Origin: Chaenocephalus aceratus | Taxonomy: Eukaryota; Chordata; Actinopteri; Perciformes; Channichthyidae | Reading direction: 5' to 3' | Assembly: GCA_023974075.1 (NCBI GenBank) | Contig: JAMFTG010000488.1 | Location: 744,001 to 808,000, forward strand | DNA: 64,000 nt | Part shown: one piece after another, positions 20,400 through 32,783 of the stretch | Layout: every line of letters starts with the position of its first letter | How positions within the stretch are numbered: position 1 is the first letter of the stretch | The notes under the pieces: model-generated | Database searches by the model: none | What the model was told of the DNA's origin: nothing | The model's input: only the letters and a program-made list of their open reading frames with translations | Translations under genes and position numbers: made by a program

Positions 20400-21927
20400 A
20401 TTTTTGCGGTCTAGATTTCTTCTTCTTTTTTGAAGTGAGAAGTTGTCCGTCTGTCGGACTGACTCCCTCCCCCCCACCCCCAAAACGAAAACTCTTCGGT
20501 TCTCCACGAATTACACAAGTCACCCAAATCAGCGTTAAAAAAGCGGGAGGCGCATTAATCCCCTATTAATGTATTGATTATAGCTCCGGGTCCGTATAGG
20601 TCGGCGTCCGGATCCGGACCGCGGTCCGCCTGTTGCCGACCCCTGGTATAGGTGCTGTTTCAATTTGCAATACAAAGTTAAGTTCTTACTAAATGAAATG
20701 AAAGTCTGGATTTACATTTGTATCAAATCATTAATCTCTTCAGTAAATAACTTTGACATGATCACAAGTATATTATCTTCAGGAATTTATTAAGCACCGG
20801 ATCATAGATACATCCAAGCCCGACTCAATTCAATATCAATGAATACATAGATAGAAATAACAATGTATACATAGATAGTAGAACACAACCAGAGCAACAC
20901 ATACATGGAAGTAGTATAACTAAAATAAAAAATGCTGATCAATAATCTTTCAGAAAAGTATTAAGTCATCCAATGAACTGAGGAAGGGGGATTAAAATCG
21001 GAAAACAATATTGAAATAAATCGTACAGATCTTGAAAGGATCATGTTATATAAATCACGCTCCAAAAGTAGGAATGCTATATTAGTCCCTGTTAGAATCC
21101 ATAGAACATCAACAAAACAGTATTATTAACAAAAACATATTCAAATAAAGATTTCAAAATGAAAACTGAATTGCCTGAAACCTTGAAAACCTCTTTGATT
21201 CGCTCTCGTAAAACTCTCTGAATAAAATAATAAAGTCCTAAAGTTCAAAGTCAGATGGCAAATAGTGAACAAAATAAGAACATAAATTATCTTAAGAAAA
21301 CATTTAAATGATTTTATAAAAGAAAGAAAAATAAAAGAAATACAAAGTGTTGCCCTCCAATAGTCGATTAAGAGTGCCTCCATATAATCAGGCAGGATAC
21401 GTATTGTATGCAGCCGTCGATGCAGTTGCTAAACCAAAGTCAGTGCGCTGCTAACGGAAATATGAATCCACGTGATGTGTTTAATTTGTCGTGCTTCATG
21501 TGGGTTTTTTTATGTCTGCAAAAGTGTTGTGTGTGTTTTATGTCAAGCTGTGTGAAAATTAGAGAGCTTCTAAAGAAAATGAGAGAACTGCCGCATGCTG
21601 TATAATGAGGTGTATCTGTACAAATATACATCAGACTTACACTACCAGAAAACATCTAATTATGTGCAATAATTATTTTACATGCTGCTGCAACGACAAC
21701 ATCTTCCAATTGTCTTGATTAATGAAGTATATATTATTTTATCTTATCTTTCCTAATTATGAGTTACTGACAAATCCCCAAAATAACACGTTTTTACATT
21801 TTAAAGTAACTTGTTGATTTTTCTAATTTATCTCCTGGGAAATGAAACGTTCCTAATTTGCGGATATTTTCAGCTCCAAAGAAGATGACACTGATCAAAC
21901 TGGTGCTTGTGTTAATATTGACGTTGA
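20400..21927. other. AT-rich interval, TRIM 3' side, block A
   Basis: No coding sequence can be supported. It includes a repeat-end remnant near 20580-20650 (GGTCCGTATAGGTCGGCGTCCGG to CCGACCCCTGG) and AT-rich sequence that probably contains the 3' untranslated region of the TRIM gene, which ends at 21928 on the - strand. The counterpart is 41881-43407. Confidence 0.5.
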
Positions 21928-24900
21928 TCAGTACCGGCAGACTGTCAGGGGGTTACGATCTGGTGCTTGGGACCTGATGTAAATGGCAACATATGCTGAC
22001 AGTGGCATGGAGATTGAGCCCACGCTCATGGTGTGAATAAGCGTCATGTTGTCTGCATTATAGAAGGAGAGCATCTTGGATGTGCAGTTTAGGTAAATAC
22101 CAATCTTTCGAGGTACGTCTTCAAATTCGAGTGCCGTGGTTTGGTTTTTACTGCAGGTAACATATTTTTGACTTTCGTATTTCAGGAAATTATCTACTAT
22201 TCCAAGTTTCCAAAAGACCCTATGTCCTACATCTATTTCCCAGTAATGCTGCCCTGAAGTGAACTGAGGATTTGTGTGGATGACAAGTTCTCCATCAGAA
22301 GAAGGAATAGTAGTAGCGTTTAGAAAATTAAACCCGCGCCTCAGCCCAAACTGACGATCATAATTAACATCACAACTGGGACAACGTACTGCTGCCTTCT
22401 CGCTTTTGGGAAACAAACTCTGTCCGTCTTCAGATAGGGTTATATCTGAACTGTTGCTTTGCAGAGAGAGCAGCTCTTCCCGCGGCTTGATCACCTGAAG
22501 CATCTCTTTCCACATGAAGAACTGCAGGTGGCTTTCATAGGGATCAAAACACAGCGAGTCATTCACCACCTGCAGATCTTTGGCTCTGGACCTGAGAGCG
22601 TCCTCTGGAGTCATCTTGCTGTTGCTCTCAGACCAGCTCTTTAAGAGATTTCCTGCATCTCCAGTTTGCAGAACAGACTTTAGCTTTTGCTCCAGCTCTC
22701 TGCTCTCAGAAAGAGCTTTCTCTATAGCATTTAGGTTCTTGCTCATTTTCTCAACAGCTTCTTCCTCTTTGTATTTCAACTCTTTCCTTATCTCCTTTTC
22801 CCTCTTTCTCAGAAAGTCGTGCATTTCCTTAAACTCCCTTTGGATTTGGGAGGTCAGCTGCTGAGACTTTGCCTTGGTTTTTGTTAATTCTTCTCCCTGA
22901 CTTGTGGCTAAGCTCTCTGTAGCAAGAATATCACCACTGAACTTCTCCATTCCCTTCTCCAACTCCTGCCTGAGAGATGCGACGGCTTCTTTGATCGGTT
23001 TGAACTTGTGTCCTTCGTGCTTCTCCCCATCTCGGCATATGATACAAGCTAACTGCTGATCTGTGACGCAGAACAGTTTCAGCTTTTCTTCATGCTCTGG
23101 GCACATCTCAGCCGCCTGTGGAAAAAAAAGTTCTTTAGGTTGGTACAAGGGTTGCAATGAAACATATGTTAATGACCTGCATCTCCCTGCCCAGCTTATG
23201 CACTACATTTTTTCTCAAACTTTTTCATATCAAGGACCACCTAACCAATAAAAAAACACTCGCGGACCACCTAACTCCACAAATATCCAAAAACACATCG
23301 TTTTTTACAAATCGCCTGAAAATGGTACAAACAAGTGGCAACATGTGGGATGAAGGTGTTTATCTGGGCTATATCATGCAATCGGAAGTGAAACCCATTG
23401 CAGAGATATTCCCGCGAGAGTGCGAAAAACTTAAATAAATGTATTTCTTTCAAATGTGAAATTTTACCAATATACTCATGGACCACCAGTGGTCCGCGGA
23501 CCACACTTTCAGAAGCACTGCACTACAAAAACACATCTTGCCCAGTATATTTGTGTAATATCTAGTCAGAATATGCCTTTAAACTAGCTATTAGTGTTGC
23601 ACGGTCTACCGATACTAGAAAGGTACCGCGATACCCTGCCGTTAAAATTTTTACGATTCCTCCGTTTCAGTAGTATCGGTACTTTAATGTATAGTACAAG
23701 TAGTAATGTATAGTTTGTGCATAAATGACTATTGCAAAAAATGTGTTCATTTTCTTCATTATTAGAGTCGATTTTTTTGGAAGAATGCTCTCATTGTTTA
23801 ACAGTTTGTGTTATGACTGAAATAAAGCACAATAATTACATTTAAGATGGTTTCCCTTTTTTAAGAAAAGAATTTCAAATTGCGAAATCGAAATTCTTGA
23901 CTCGGTATCGAAACCAAAATGTTCGTTTCGTGACAACACTACTAGCTATAAGACATAACTTCAGAAGTAACACAGCAGTGAGATATCAGGTCTTGAGTTG
24001 TATCTCAGATGAAACTTATTTTCATATTTATTGGAAAATCACCAACTGACGTCAGAAAACGCAACACTTTTGAGCATTTGCGGCATATTTTGTAACACAA
24101 AATGTCCTGATTCTGGTCAAATATAGTTCAACATAAGTTCTCCCAGCTAATTACAAGATCTGATTTATTTAAATATCCCTTCTTATTTCAAGAAATGTTA
24201 CCAAGCTAATTCTCAGTTTTTCTATTGGCAGATTGATATATTTGATTTGATATACTATATTAATCCCTCGTGGGGAAATGGTTTCTCTGCATTTGACCCA
24301 TCCTGTGTTAGGAGCAGTGTGCTGCCATTTTGAACAGCGCCCGGGGAGCAGTGTGGGGTGCCTTGCTCAGGGACACCTCGGTAGCACTTGGTCTTGCCGG
24401 GACTTGAACTGGTGACCTTCCAGTTGCCAAGCCGAGTCCCTATCGACTTCGCCACCACAGCCCCATTGTTGAATTATTTCAAGTTTGCGCTAGCGGGGGT
24501 TTAATCTGCGCGCGAGGGTCATTTTATGCGCGTGTAAAAGCACATTTTACGCTCGTGAGTAGCTTGTTTTACGCGCTAGAATATTGACCCAAATTTGACT
24601 CCATACTAGCATGCACAAACAAATCATTAACTCATGTAATGACTGCAGTTGACTTGAATATATTCGCAGGATTCAAACTATGATCCATGTAATTGAGATA
24701 TCAGAATAGCTCTTTACCAAGTAGGTTTACTCATACGAGGAATTTGCCTTTGTATAAATGGTGCATACAAAGACAGAACGAAGAATACGTAGCAAAATAG
24801 TATTATTAGTAGTACTACTATAATAGTGCTATTATAACACTAATATTTCATCCTATATAGTTATTGTGGGTTTAGAACACCCAAAAGTGAGCAGCAGCAA

Positions 24901-25133
24901 CATACCTCAGCCTTGGCCTTCTCAGAGAGGCTTTTCAATATGAAGCTGGTGGGCAGACATCCCCCCTCTGAAGGAACAGCCTCCCCACACTGTGGACAAT
25001 AGAGCTGCGAACTCACACCGTCTGGAATACATTCTCTGCAGAAAGCGTGTCCACAGGGAAGATTCACTGGATCTGTGAAGAAAGTGTGACAGACAGGACA
25101 AGTCAAATCCTCGGAGAAAGAACCAGACGCCAT
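21928..25133 (-). CDS. TRIM-family E3 ubiquitin ligase (TRIM35/A33-like), copy A
   Basis: Two exons: 25133-24906 (76 residues, GTATGT donor) and 23115-21928 (395 residues plus stop), phase 0, 471 residues in all. The N-terminus is a complete C3HC4 RING: C12, C15, C27, H29, C32, C35, C46, C49 ([20 protein letters not shown]). A B-box 2 follows: C81, H84, C92, D95, C100, C103, H109, H112. Then come a coiled coil (about 120-245) and a PRY-SPRY/B30.2 domain (about 310-471, with [13 protein letters not shown] and PRKIGIYLN). Such proteins attach ubiquitin, and the fish expansions are linked to antiviral defence; the substrate is unknown. The frame is intact, the intron holds two MITEs and a SINE, and copy B differs in the penultimate residue (R here, W there). 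Confidence 0.9.
23206..23519. mobile_element. hAT-type MITE in the TRIM intron, copy A
   Basis: Same family as 37080-37404: TTTCTCAAACTTTTTCATATCAAGGACCACC at the left, and GGACCACCAGTGGTCCGCGGACCACAC near the right end. Non-coding. The counterpart is 44686-44998. Confidence 0.75.
23592..23941. mobile_element. hAT-type MITE with perfect 8-bp target duplication, copy A
   Basis: Inverted ends TAGTGTTG...CAACACTA are flanked on both sides by CTAGCTAT (23584-23591 and 23942-23949). An exact 8-bp duplication is the hallmark of hAT transposition. It lies in the TRIM intron. The counterpart is 45069-45418 with the same flanks, so the insertion predates the segmental duplication. Confidence 0.88.
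24258..24470 (-). mobile_element. tRNA-derived SINE, copy A
   Basis: Read on the - strand it begins GGGGCTGTGGTGGCGAAGTC, which contains an A-box-like block, followed by a B-box-like GGTCACCAGTTCAAGTCCCG. It ends near a GGGATTAATATAGTATATC stretch. The internal pol III promoter layout of a tRNA without a foldable tRNA identifies a SINE. The counterpart is 45736-45948. Confidence 0.7.
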
Positions 25134-26803
25134 GGTTTCTGCGCTGCCTCACTGAACTAAACCTTAAGTTTCACTTTCCTGTAAAAGCCACACCTCATCA
25201 CTCATTTCAGAGATGTCTTGTTGTAACAGGACCCTCTAGTGGTAACAGGTGGAAATTGCTACCTGGTCTCTATATACTGAGCTTTCCACCCGATATTCAA
25301 GATGCAAGCTTCTTCCATTCATGTATCCACCATGTTTGCGAGTAAGCTTAATGCACCCTGGAAACACGGAATCCTTTCAAAATAGATGCACTTCCTCTTG
25401 TTCTTCTTTGGTGTTTTACGGCTGTTTAATCCTCTGGACCACGAGTGTGTTTTTAAAATAATGAATGCCAAACTACAGGTCTTGTGATTTAGAGTGAATG
25501 TGTACCTTTGTGCACACAACGAGCACACAGGTATTGAGGACAGAACATGGCACAAGTAAAAAATACATAAACGCATAAATACAGGAAAAGAATCATGAAT
25601 AAATACAAGAATAATAAAAAATTATAATAAATACTGAAATGAATGTAGACATTACAAAATTAAAGTTGAGAATAATACAGAACACACATTATTATATATA
25701 TTTGATATATTTTTTACATTTATTCTCACTTACATTTGTACGGGAAACTTCTGTGCAGCAGCAATGCAGTGGGAGTCACCGACTCAGGAGAGAGACACGG
25801 GAAGAGCTGGAGCTTCGGCCGGAGAATTCACATCACAAGCCACAGCAGCCACGATCTGACTGCACGGTAGAGATGCCACGTCAATTCTGAAGAACTCTCC
25901 CCCAGACCCGTGTGTTTAGCTCCGAGAGCATCATCAACATGCTGCATAACAAGATACAATCATAACACCTCTATCAGCTGACGCCAACAGGCAGGAGCAG
26001 GGAGACAGAACACTGAGGGCACAGCAGCCAAGGTTACGAGGTGCTCAGTCAGGACAGTTTGAACTGATAAACTGGATCACAGTTATGGGCCTTGGAAAAT
26101 ATGTCCCCAACAACATTTATAGATTAATTAATGTCTGTGTCTGTGTTTCACACGATGTGGTTCTGCTTGGTAGTAAACACAAATGAATAAACAAATTAAA
26201 CCAAATGAAAGTAAATGTAAATATCATCATTGCAGTCATGTATCTATTCACCCACCAGAGGGCGCCAGCAGACATGGCAGAGTCCAAAGACACTGAACCA
26301 GGGCTCTAGGTTTTCTGTTTGATTTTAAAGTAGGTAAAATATACTCTTGCTACGAGGGATGCTACTAGAAAGAAGAATAAAGGAGAATTATGAAGGAAAC
26401 TTCTTACACAGATCAACATGTGAAATCAATAAATAGCTCCAACAATAATTACTGGACCATTGTGTGTCTGCTCCTTCCAGTCCACTTAATCATTGCATTT
26501 AGCTGACGCTTTTATCCAAAGCGACTTACAATAAGTGCGTTCGACCAACAAGATACAAACTTGAAGAAAACAGAATCATATAAGAACATCAGGTTTCATA
26601 GAGCCAAGTATTTCAAGTGCTACTCAACTGGCTTTAGATAAGCCAGTGCTTTGTTAGTATATAAGTGCTTTGTTAGTAATTATATCGCTCGAGGTGGATT
26701 ATGTGTGTGTTCATGTTGGGTTAACCCTGTCAGGCATGTGAGTTTCTCTGAAACAGAAGCAACCTGACCGCAGAGAGAGCAGAGAAGAAACAAACCAAGA
26801 GAA
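25134..26803. other. Intergenic interval between TRIM and Ig exon, block A
   Basis: The TRIM promoter should lie just above 25133. 25308-25428 is the dispersed repeat also seen at 13107. 26492-26552 (TTAGCTGACGCTTTTATCCAAAGCGACTTACAATAAG) is the conserved tail of a teleost SINE family and recurs at 36187-36215. Nothing else is recognisable; the counterpart is 46612-48280. Confidence 0.5.
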
Positions 26804-28006
26804 ATGAAATGGCATTTTCCATCCTCTCTTATAATTAATTTGGTTCTCTTCATGCTGTTCAGTCAAACTGCCTCGTGGGTTCAGAGGTTAATGCCTTCCT
26901 GTTCCTTCACTCCACCTGCAGACTGTGTGACGTCCTCAGTGCTCAGAGAGATCAACTGTTATTCTCTTCATAATTTGAATGCTCTTTTCTGGTGTCAGTG
27001 GTCATCACATCCTCACGCCCAGGTCGGCCTATGTTGACGTTGTGTCAAGTCCCCTGTGTCGGCTTTTTCCAACGCAATGGGGGGACGGCCTTGTCGGCTT
27101 TTTCCAACGCAATGGGGGCGGGCCCTTAGCGTACATTTTCAACTTTCCGGGATGTCCATAGGCTTCTATATAGCTCCCTAAACGTATGTTGTAGACGACT
27201 TGAGATCGCGAGCGAATGCTACCTGCAGATCCATTCTCACAGCGTTTATCAACCTTTTTCTTACTCAATATCAAGCCACACTTATTGTTTTTACTTCTTC
27301 ATTTTAATTGAAAGATGTAGGACTTTTGTTGCCGTCAGTTAGGGGGAGAGTAGGGGCTCAGAATACTGACATCTGAAATATAATTAGGCCTCGCCTCGCC
27401 TCTCTGACCTCAGTGTTATATTTCCACGCTCTGAGTTTAAAGCAGTCTTCTTCTTTTTCTCATCTGTATATCCGACAGAAGCTGCTCTCACCTCAGTGCT
27501 CTGCATGCATTGTTATGTTTCTAACTGACCTCAGCAGCACCCTGACCACAGAGCGAACAGAGAGGGAACTGGACAGAAGAGCAAAGACCTGTATAATTAA
27601 AAGTATTCCTAATCTTGTAATGTTCATGCTGGCATGTTGACACCTTGTGTTCTGACTTCTGTTCTACCCGGTTTAATCCAGAAACAACAAAGTCACACAT
27701 TAGTATTGGCAGCAGTTATAAACTGCCTTCTCTAGTGTATAAAATGTGTGCTCCTCTTCTCTTGCGTGTAAAATATATATATATTTTACACATTTTAGAG
27801 ACTCAACTATGATAAATACATGATATGAGTCTTATTTTCAGTTCAGCTCGAGTTCGATAGATTCATGTTCAGGAACATTTTTATAATGTCTGCTGATAAT
27901 TTGATCTTGAAGCTTGTTCTGGTTACATTAACTCCAGTAACACATGTGTAGTTTGATTCACTGAGTCTAACTAATTGTTAACTTAAGTCATTAACTTTGA
28001 TTCTAG
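26804..28006 (+). other. Possible 5' part of the Ig gene, block A
   Basis: An ATG at 26804 opens a hydrophobic, signal-peptide-like start (MKWHFPSSLIINLVLFMLFS). No donor was found whose phase fits the Ig exon at 28007, so the link is unproven. At 27057-27113 a unit TCGGCTTTTTCCAACGCAATG is repeated twice with a 33-base step. The rest shows no gene. Confidence 0.3.
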
Positions 28007-28378
28007 TGTCTGGTGTGCTCTGTGTTTCAGTGGTTCAGGGTCAGGATGGCTGGGGAGTGACTTACTCTTCTACTGAGATCTGTGCAGTGAAAGGATCAAC
28101 AGTGGAGATGAGATGCAGCTACACATACCCATCTACATGGAGAGGCAGAGTTAACAGAGTAGAGAAAACATTCTGGTTCACTAAACAGAAAGACGGTGAA
28201 CCCGTAGAGCTGAACACAGACTCAGAGTATGCAGGTCGTGTAGAGGATCTCTGTGAAAACAACATCTGCACTCTGAGAATCAGAAACCTGACAGAGAGCG
28301 ACTCAGCTGAGTACAGGTTCAGGTTCACAACAAACCAAGCTGCACACTGGGGTCCTCCAGTCACTTTGTCCGTAACAG
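28007..28378 (+). CDS. Ig V-set exon of a CD22/sialoadhesin-like receptor, copy A
   Basis: A single exon lies between a TTCTAG acceptor and an ACAG/GTGTCT donor. It opens with the end of a signal peptide (SGVLCVSVVQG), followed by GQDGWGVTYSSTEICAVKGS, the first V-set Cys in VEMRCSYTYP, the WFTKQKDGEPVEL strand, CTLRIRNLTESDSAEYRFRF with the DxAxY motif, and VTLSVTG. This layout is common in the teleost B-cell receptor CD22-like and sialoadhesin-like families. The canonical second Cys of DxAxYxC is replaced by Phe/Arg; Cys pairs elsewhere (VEDLCENNICTL) may substitute, as in that family. No transmembrane or C2 exon follows, because 7.4 kb of nested transposons begins 100 bases downstream. It may be a gene fragment. 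Confidence 0.7.
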
Positions 28379-29818
28379 GTGTCTGAAAAATGTCCTCTTA
28401 AAACATTTAACATTTTATATTAATTTTGATACATGAACATTATTGATCTTTGTATTTGTCTAGCTTTATTCAGATCTCCAGGGGCCTATGCTACGAAGCT
28501 GGTTCAACCTAACCTGGATATGTTTGAGTTAGCCGGTTGGCCTAATCCAAAACATACGCGCTCTCGCTAAACTGTCCTACGACGCTGGTTATCAAGTGGA
28601 TCGCTCAATCCAGCCGTGTCCTATCTAGTTAGGTGCGCGTTCACATGAAAGGGGTGGTATCTGGAGCATTCGACCAATCACAAACATGGAGAAGCGCACT
28701 GACAGCGCAGCGTCATACTTCCTGAATGAAAAGTGAACTTTAATACTAGTCAAAAATGAAGAAGTTAAACTTTAAACATCCATGACTTAAACACTTTATC
28801 CAGGATCAAAGCCACAGAGCTGCACCTGCAAGGTGAATACAGCTGGGAAAAGAAAAAGTGTTTGAATGCGTACATTAACAGGTTTATGATATCACTGCCC
28901 CGTCTAAAACACCATCTGACTTCAATTACATTTGTCTCGAGTGTTTCGTCAACTTATGTGTTGCTTAAAATAATACTTCTGCATACAGTCTGTGACGCTG
29001 TGAGTGTTGCACGGCCAGATACGGCTCAGCTGACTCAGATCAGGAGATATGTGATACATTATGAAGTGATATGCCGCGGACTGTACTTAATGTACTCTGA
29101 TCCGGGTACTGATGTTGTGGCAGATATTTAAGTAAGCTTTCTTAACGCTAATGTTATAATAGTCAGATTGCTCTGAAGATGGAGGTGATATTCTATTAAT
29201 GTTCACGTTCACACAGTTGGTGATTTTTGCCGGCCGTCTTTCCTGCGACGGCAGTTTTTCTGTATTTCCTTTCTCCTGTAATAGAGAACCGCAGTGACGC
29301 GTCCTAAAACCCGGAAGTAAGTTAGCATTTTTAGCACTTCCGGTTCCTTCGTCAAAAAGCAATGTATTTTCTCCATAGGGTTTTGGAAAATAGCTCGAAA
29401 TAAGGTCTGTGGTTGACACAAATTTAAGAGATAAATCACGTTTTGTTCTACGACATTAAATACATCAGCAGTGACCCCACTGGTGATTTTTGAAGAGTTT
29501 ACGTGTCTGAAAAACAATGGTTGTTACCGAGTGGCTGAATAGGACTACAGAAATGGTCGAGGCCGTTGTACGTCATTACGCCGAACACGTAAACACTCCA
29601 GCTAACTTTGTGTTCCCCCGTGTTCTGCTTGAAAGCAAGTACCTTCCTATCTCTAGTATCTGTAGTATCTGTATATCTGACCATTAGAATCTGTATTTTT
29701 GTTTTAACACCGTAGTTTTACAAATTATAGAATAATTAATTACCAGTGTTTTCCAAGTTTACTCGGCAGTTTGTTTCGTTAGCTAACGTTAGCTAAGGCT
29801 AGCGCTACTAGCTACGCA

Positions 29819-31881
29819 ATGGTTTGTTGCTTTGCTCCGGGTTGCAGCCACAGGTCTTCGCATGAAACGTGCTCGTTCTTTCGTTTCCCAGCCAATGTTT
29901 TCAAAAGGAGAGTCTGGATTCGTGCCATGAGGTAAGCTGACATTACATTTTTGTCCATGTCACGGTGAAATGTAAATGACGGGTAGTGACTGTATCGCCG
30001 TTTTAGAGATGGCGCTGCTGAAAAGACCGTAACATAAGTAAAGATAATGAATACATCCTATTAAAACCTGTGTGGCTTATATGATAAGTATAATTAGTAC
30101 AAGCAGCATAACGTTTCACCATGTGACTAAAGATTGTAGTCAGGGAAATCAGTTTGACATATTGAACTAATAACAAATCACCTCTGGCTGGCAGAGAACT
30201 CTGCTCCATAGCTTCTCTTGGACGTAACATCACATGTACATTTTACATTTATATTCAATTTAATATTCCATCCCTAACATACTTTTGTATATATAATAAC
30301 AACTTATATTTAGTTTTTCTTGTTATGCTGCTGCAACACAAACATTTCCCAAATTGGGATCAATACAGTAATATCTTATCTTAATTAAGAAATCAAACTA
30401 TTATAATTAGTGTAGCAGCTGGCACCTATTTTCAATATGGATTAATCTACCATTTATTTCTTTTAGTTCAATTTTGATCTATACAAATGTCAAAATAGTG
30501 AAAATGTTCACGAGACTTATCAAAGTGCAAGGTTATATCTTTAGATGTTTTGTTTTAGCCTATGTACTGTATGTCTTAATGCTCTTATATGTGACGGTGT
30601 GACTTCCATGAAACTAATATTTTATATCTTCCCAACAGACGAGCTGACAGGAAGCCCAATGCCAGTTCCCGCATCTGCAGCTGTCATTTTCCTTTACAAA
30701 AGAGAAAAAGGCCTGTTTCATTTGAAGCACAGAATGTAGAAGAGCATTCCTACTGTCTGAGAGGGATAATTGATGGAATGGGGGAAGGAGCTGCGTGTCT
30801 AATGACTGAGGAGGAAGCAGGTCCATCAACACAGGCGGCTGCTAATGAAGATCCTCAACCACTATCTGAGAATGCAGAGGAGCAAGCGACCACGGTAGAA
30901 GAAAAACTTCAATCTCAGCAAAGACACATAATGCAGCTAGAGATCCAGCTAGAGGAGTCCAAGGCAAAGCAGAGTTACTGCCGTGACAAGTATTCTGCCT
31001 CTCAGCTGAGTGAAAAGGTTCTTCGGATGGAGACAGGATTGCCAGATAGAGACACATTCAGTGCTGTGTGTGAGTATGTTGCTCGTTTTGAGGGTTCCAT
31101 TCCATACCCAGAAGGTCGGTTCCCCAAATCACTGAGCCTTGAAGACCAAGTTTTCATGACCCTCATGAAACTGCGTCATAATTACACACACCTTCATCTG
31201 GCTGCACTCTTTCACTGCGGTGAAAGCACTGTCAGAAATGTGATTGTAACATTTATAGAGGTTCTCCATAAATGACTTTTTAAGGATATAATGAGTACTG
31301 TTCCCAGCCGGGAGAAAAATATAACCAGCTTGCCTTCTTCATTTCGGCACATCCAAAACTGCAGAATGATAGTGGATTGTACGGACATCAAAATTGCTAT
31401 CCCCAAGCAAATGGATATCCAGAAAGAGACCTACTCTGCTTACCGTGGCATGCACTCCTTCAAACTACTGCTGGGGGTAGCACCAAACGCTGTGATCACA
31501 TACTGCAGCAAACTATACCCAGGATCAACAAGTGACAAAGAGATAGTACGGGATTCTGGTGTTCTTCAGCATTTCAAACCTGGAGATCTGATATTGGCTG
31601 ACAAGGGATTCTTAATCCAGAACATTCTTCCTGAAGGAGTCACTGTCAACATTCCCCCATTCCTCTGTCATGGCCAGCCGACACACAGCGAAGCACAGGC
31701 TACAAAGCTTATCGCACAAAATAGGATTCACGTCGAGAGAGCAAATGCTCGTTTGAAAGAATTTAGGATCCTAAAGTTCATTCCATCTCACCTGAGGCAC
31801 TTCGCAGATAAACTGGTGCAGGTATGTTGCGCACTAGTGAACTTCCAACGTCCTCTCATAAAAGAGGTGGCAGAAAAATAG
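29819..31881 (+). pseudogene. THAP-domain DDE transposase of ISL2EU-type element, copy A
   Basis: Exon 1 (29819-29931) encodes the first part of a THAP zinc finger (MVCCFAPGCSHRSSHETCSF); exon 2 starts at 30639 and completes it with RICSCHFP, giving the C2CH set. Exon 2 continues through a coiled-coil-prone, Gln/Glu-rich linker and a helix-turn-helix block (SLEDQVFMTLMKLRHNYTHL, then LFHCGESTVRNVI). It ends in a DDE_Tnp_4-type nuclease with the three acidic residues in context: IVDCTDIKIAIP, LILADKGFLI and NRIHVERANARLKEF. The frame from 30640 to 31881 is continuous except for one TGA at 31273-31275, between the HTH and the DDE core. Copy B has the same TGA. About 450 codons in all, so one stop separates it from a full-length transposase. 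The stop could be a true null mutation or a consensus error inherited by both copies. Confidence 0.85.
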
Positions 31882-32783
31882 TGTCTTTTCACATGTAAAC
31901 ACATGTGTTTCATACACATCTTCTCAACTCTGTAAGCCCCCCTCCTCCCTCTCAATCAACTTCCTCTTGACTGACTTTTCTGTTTATTTTATTTTACTAT
32001 ATTTATTTGTTTGCCTGTCCTTGTTTATCCACCCTCCCTCATAATGTAAGGCGTCTTTGAGTTGTAGAAAAGCGCTATATAAATCAAATGTATATTATTA
32101 TTATACTTTGTTTTACATTTTGAGTTCATCATTACACTCAAACAATGTCTTTTAAACTGGGTGCATTTTATTTCTTTTATTTAGGTTCTGTTTAATACAC
32201 ATGAATTTGACTCAGATGTGCTGATAATATCTGCAAATATAAATCTTTAAACTGTCTTTTTACCTTGAAGTCTGGCCTCTCGGGTAGGCTCATGTTTGTT
32301 TTCTGTCTTTCTTTATCAAAAACGTTCCTCCAAAGAATGGTTTGTGGTTTGGGATTCAGAGGCAGGCTTGAATCAAGAAACCACAATAGTTTTCTGCATG
32401 GACTGCCTTTTTTTATTAAGAAATATTATTTTGTAAATATGTTATTCTCTGTAGTCAGAAACCTAACACTCTAACAACCACAACATTGCAAAGGTGAGTA
32501 AATGTAAATTAAAAACGATTCACAATTTCTTAAAATTACTATATTTGAAAATGATAGATTTAATGATCTTTTTCATCGAACATATGAACGACTCAAACAA
32601 GGATCGCAGAAGCTACAAGAAAGATCTTCAAAGGGGAACCATAACATCCTGAAGATGAGTTTTCTCTAAAAAAAAATATTTAATTTTAACAACAGTGCTC
32701 TCTGAACTCAGAACAAGTCAATTAATATGCCTTTTTGTTTTTCTGTCTTTTTCAGAAAATAACCACAACAGTGACAAAGGTGA

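Noticed and set aside
22459..22864. + strand frames of 61-94 codons conserved in both blocks at the TRIM gene
   Set aside because: They are antisense to the coiled-coil-encoding part of TRIM; their conservation only reflects the duplication.
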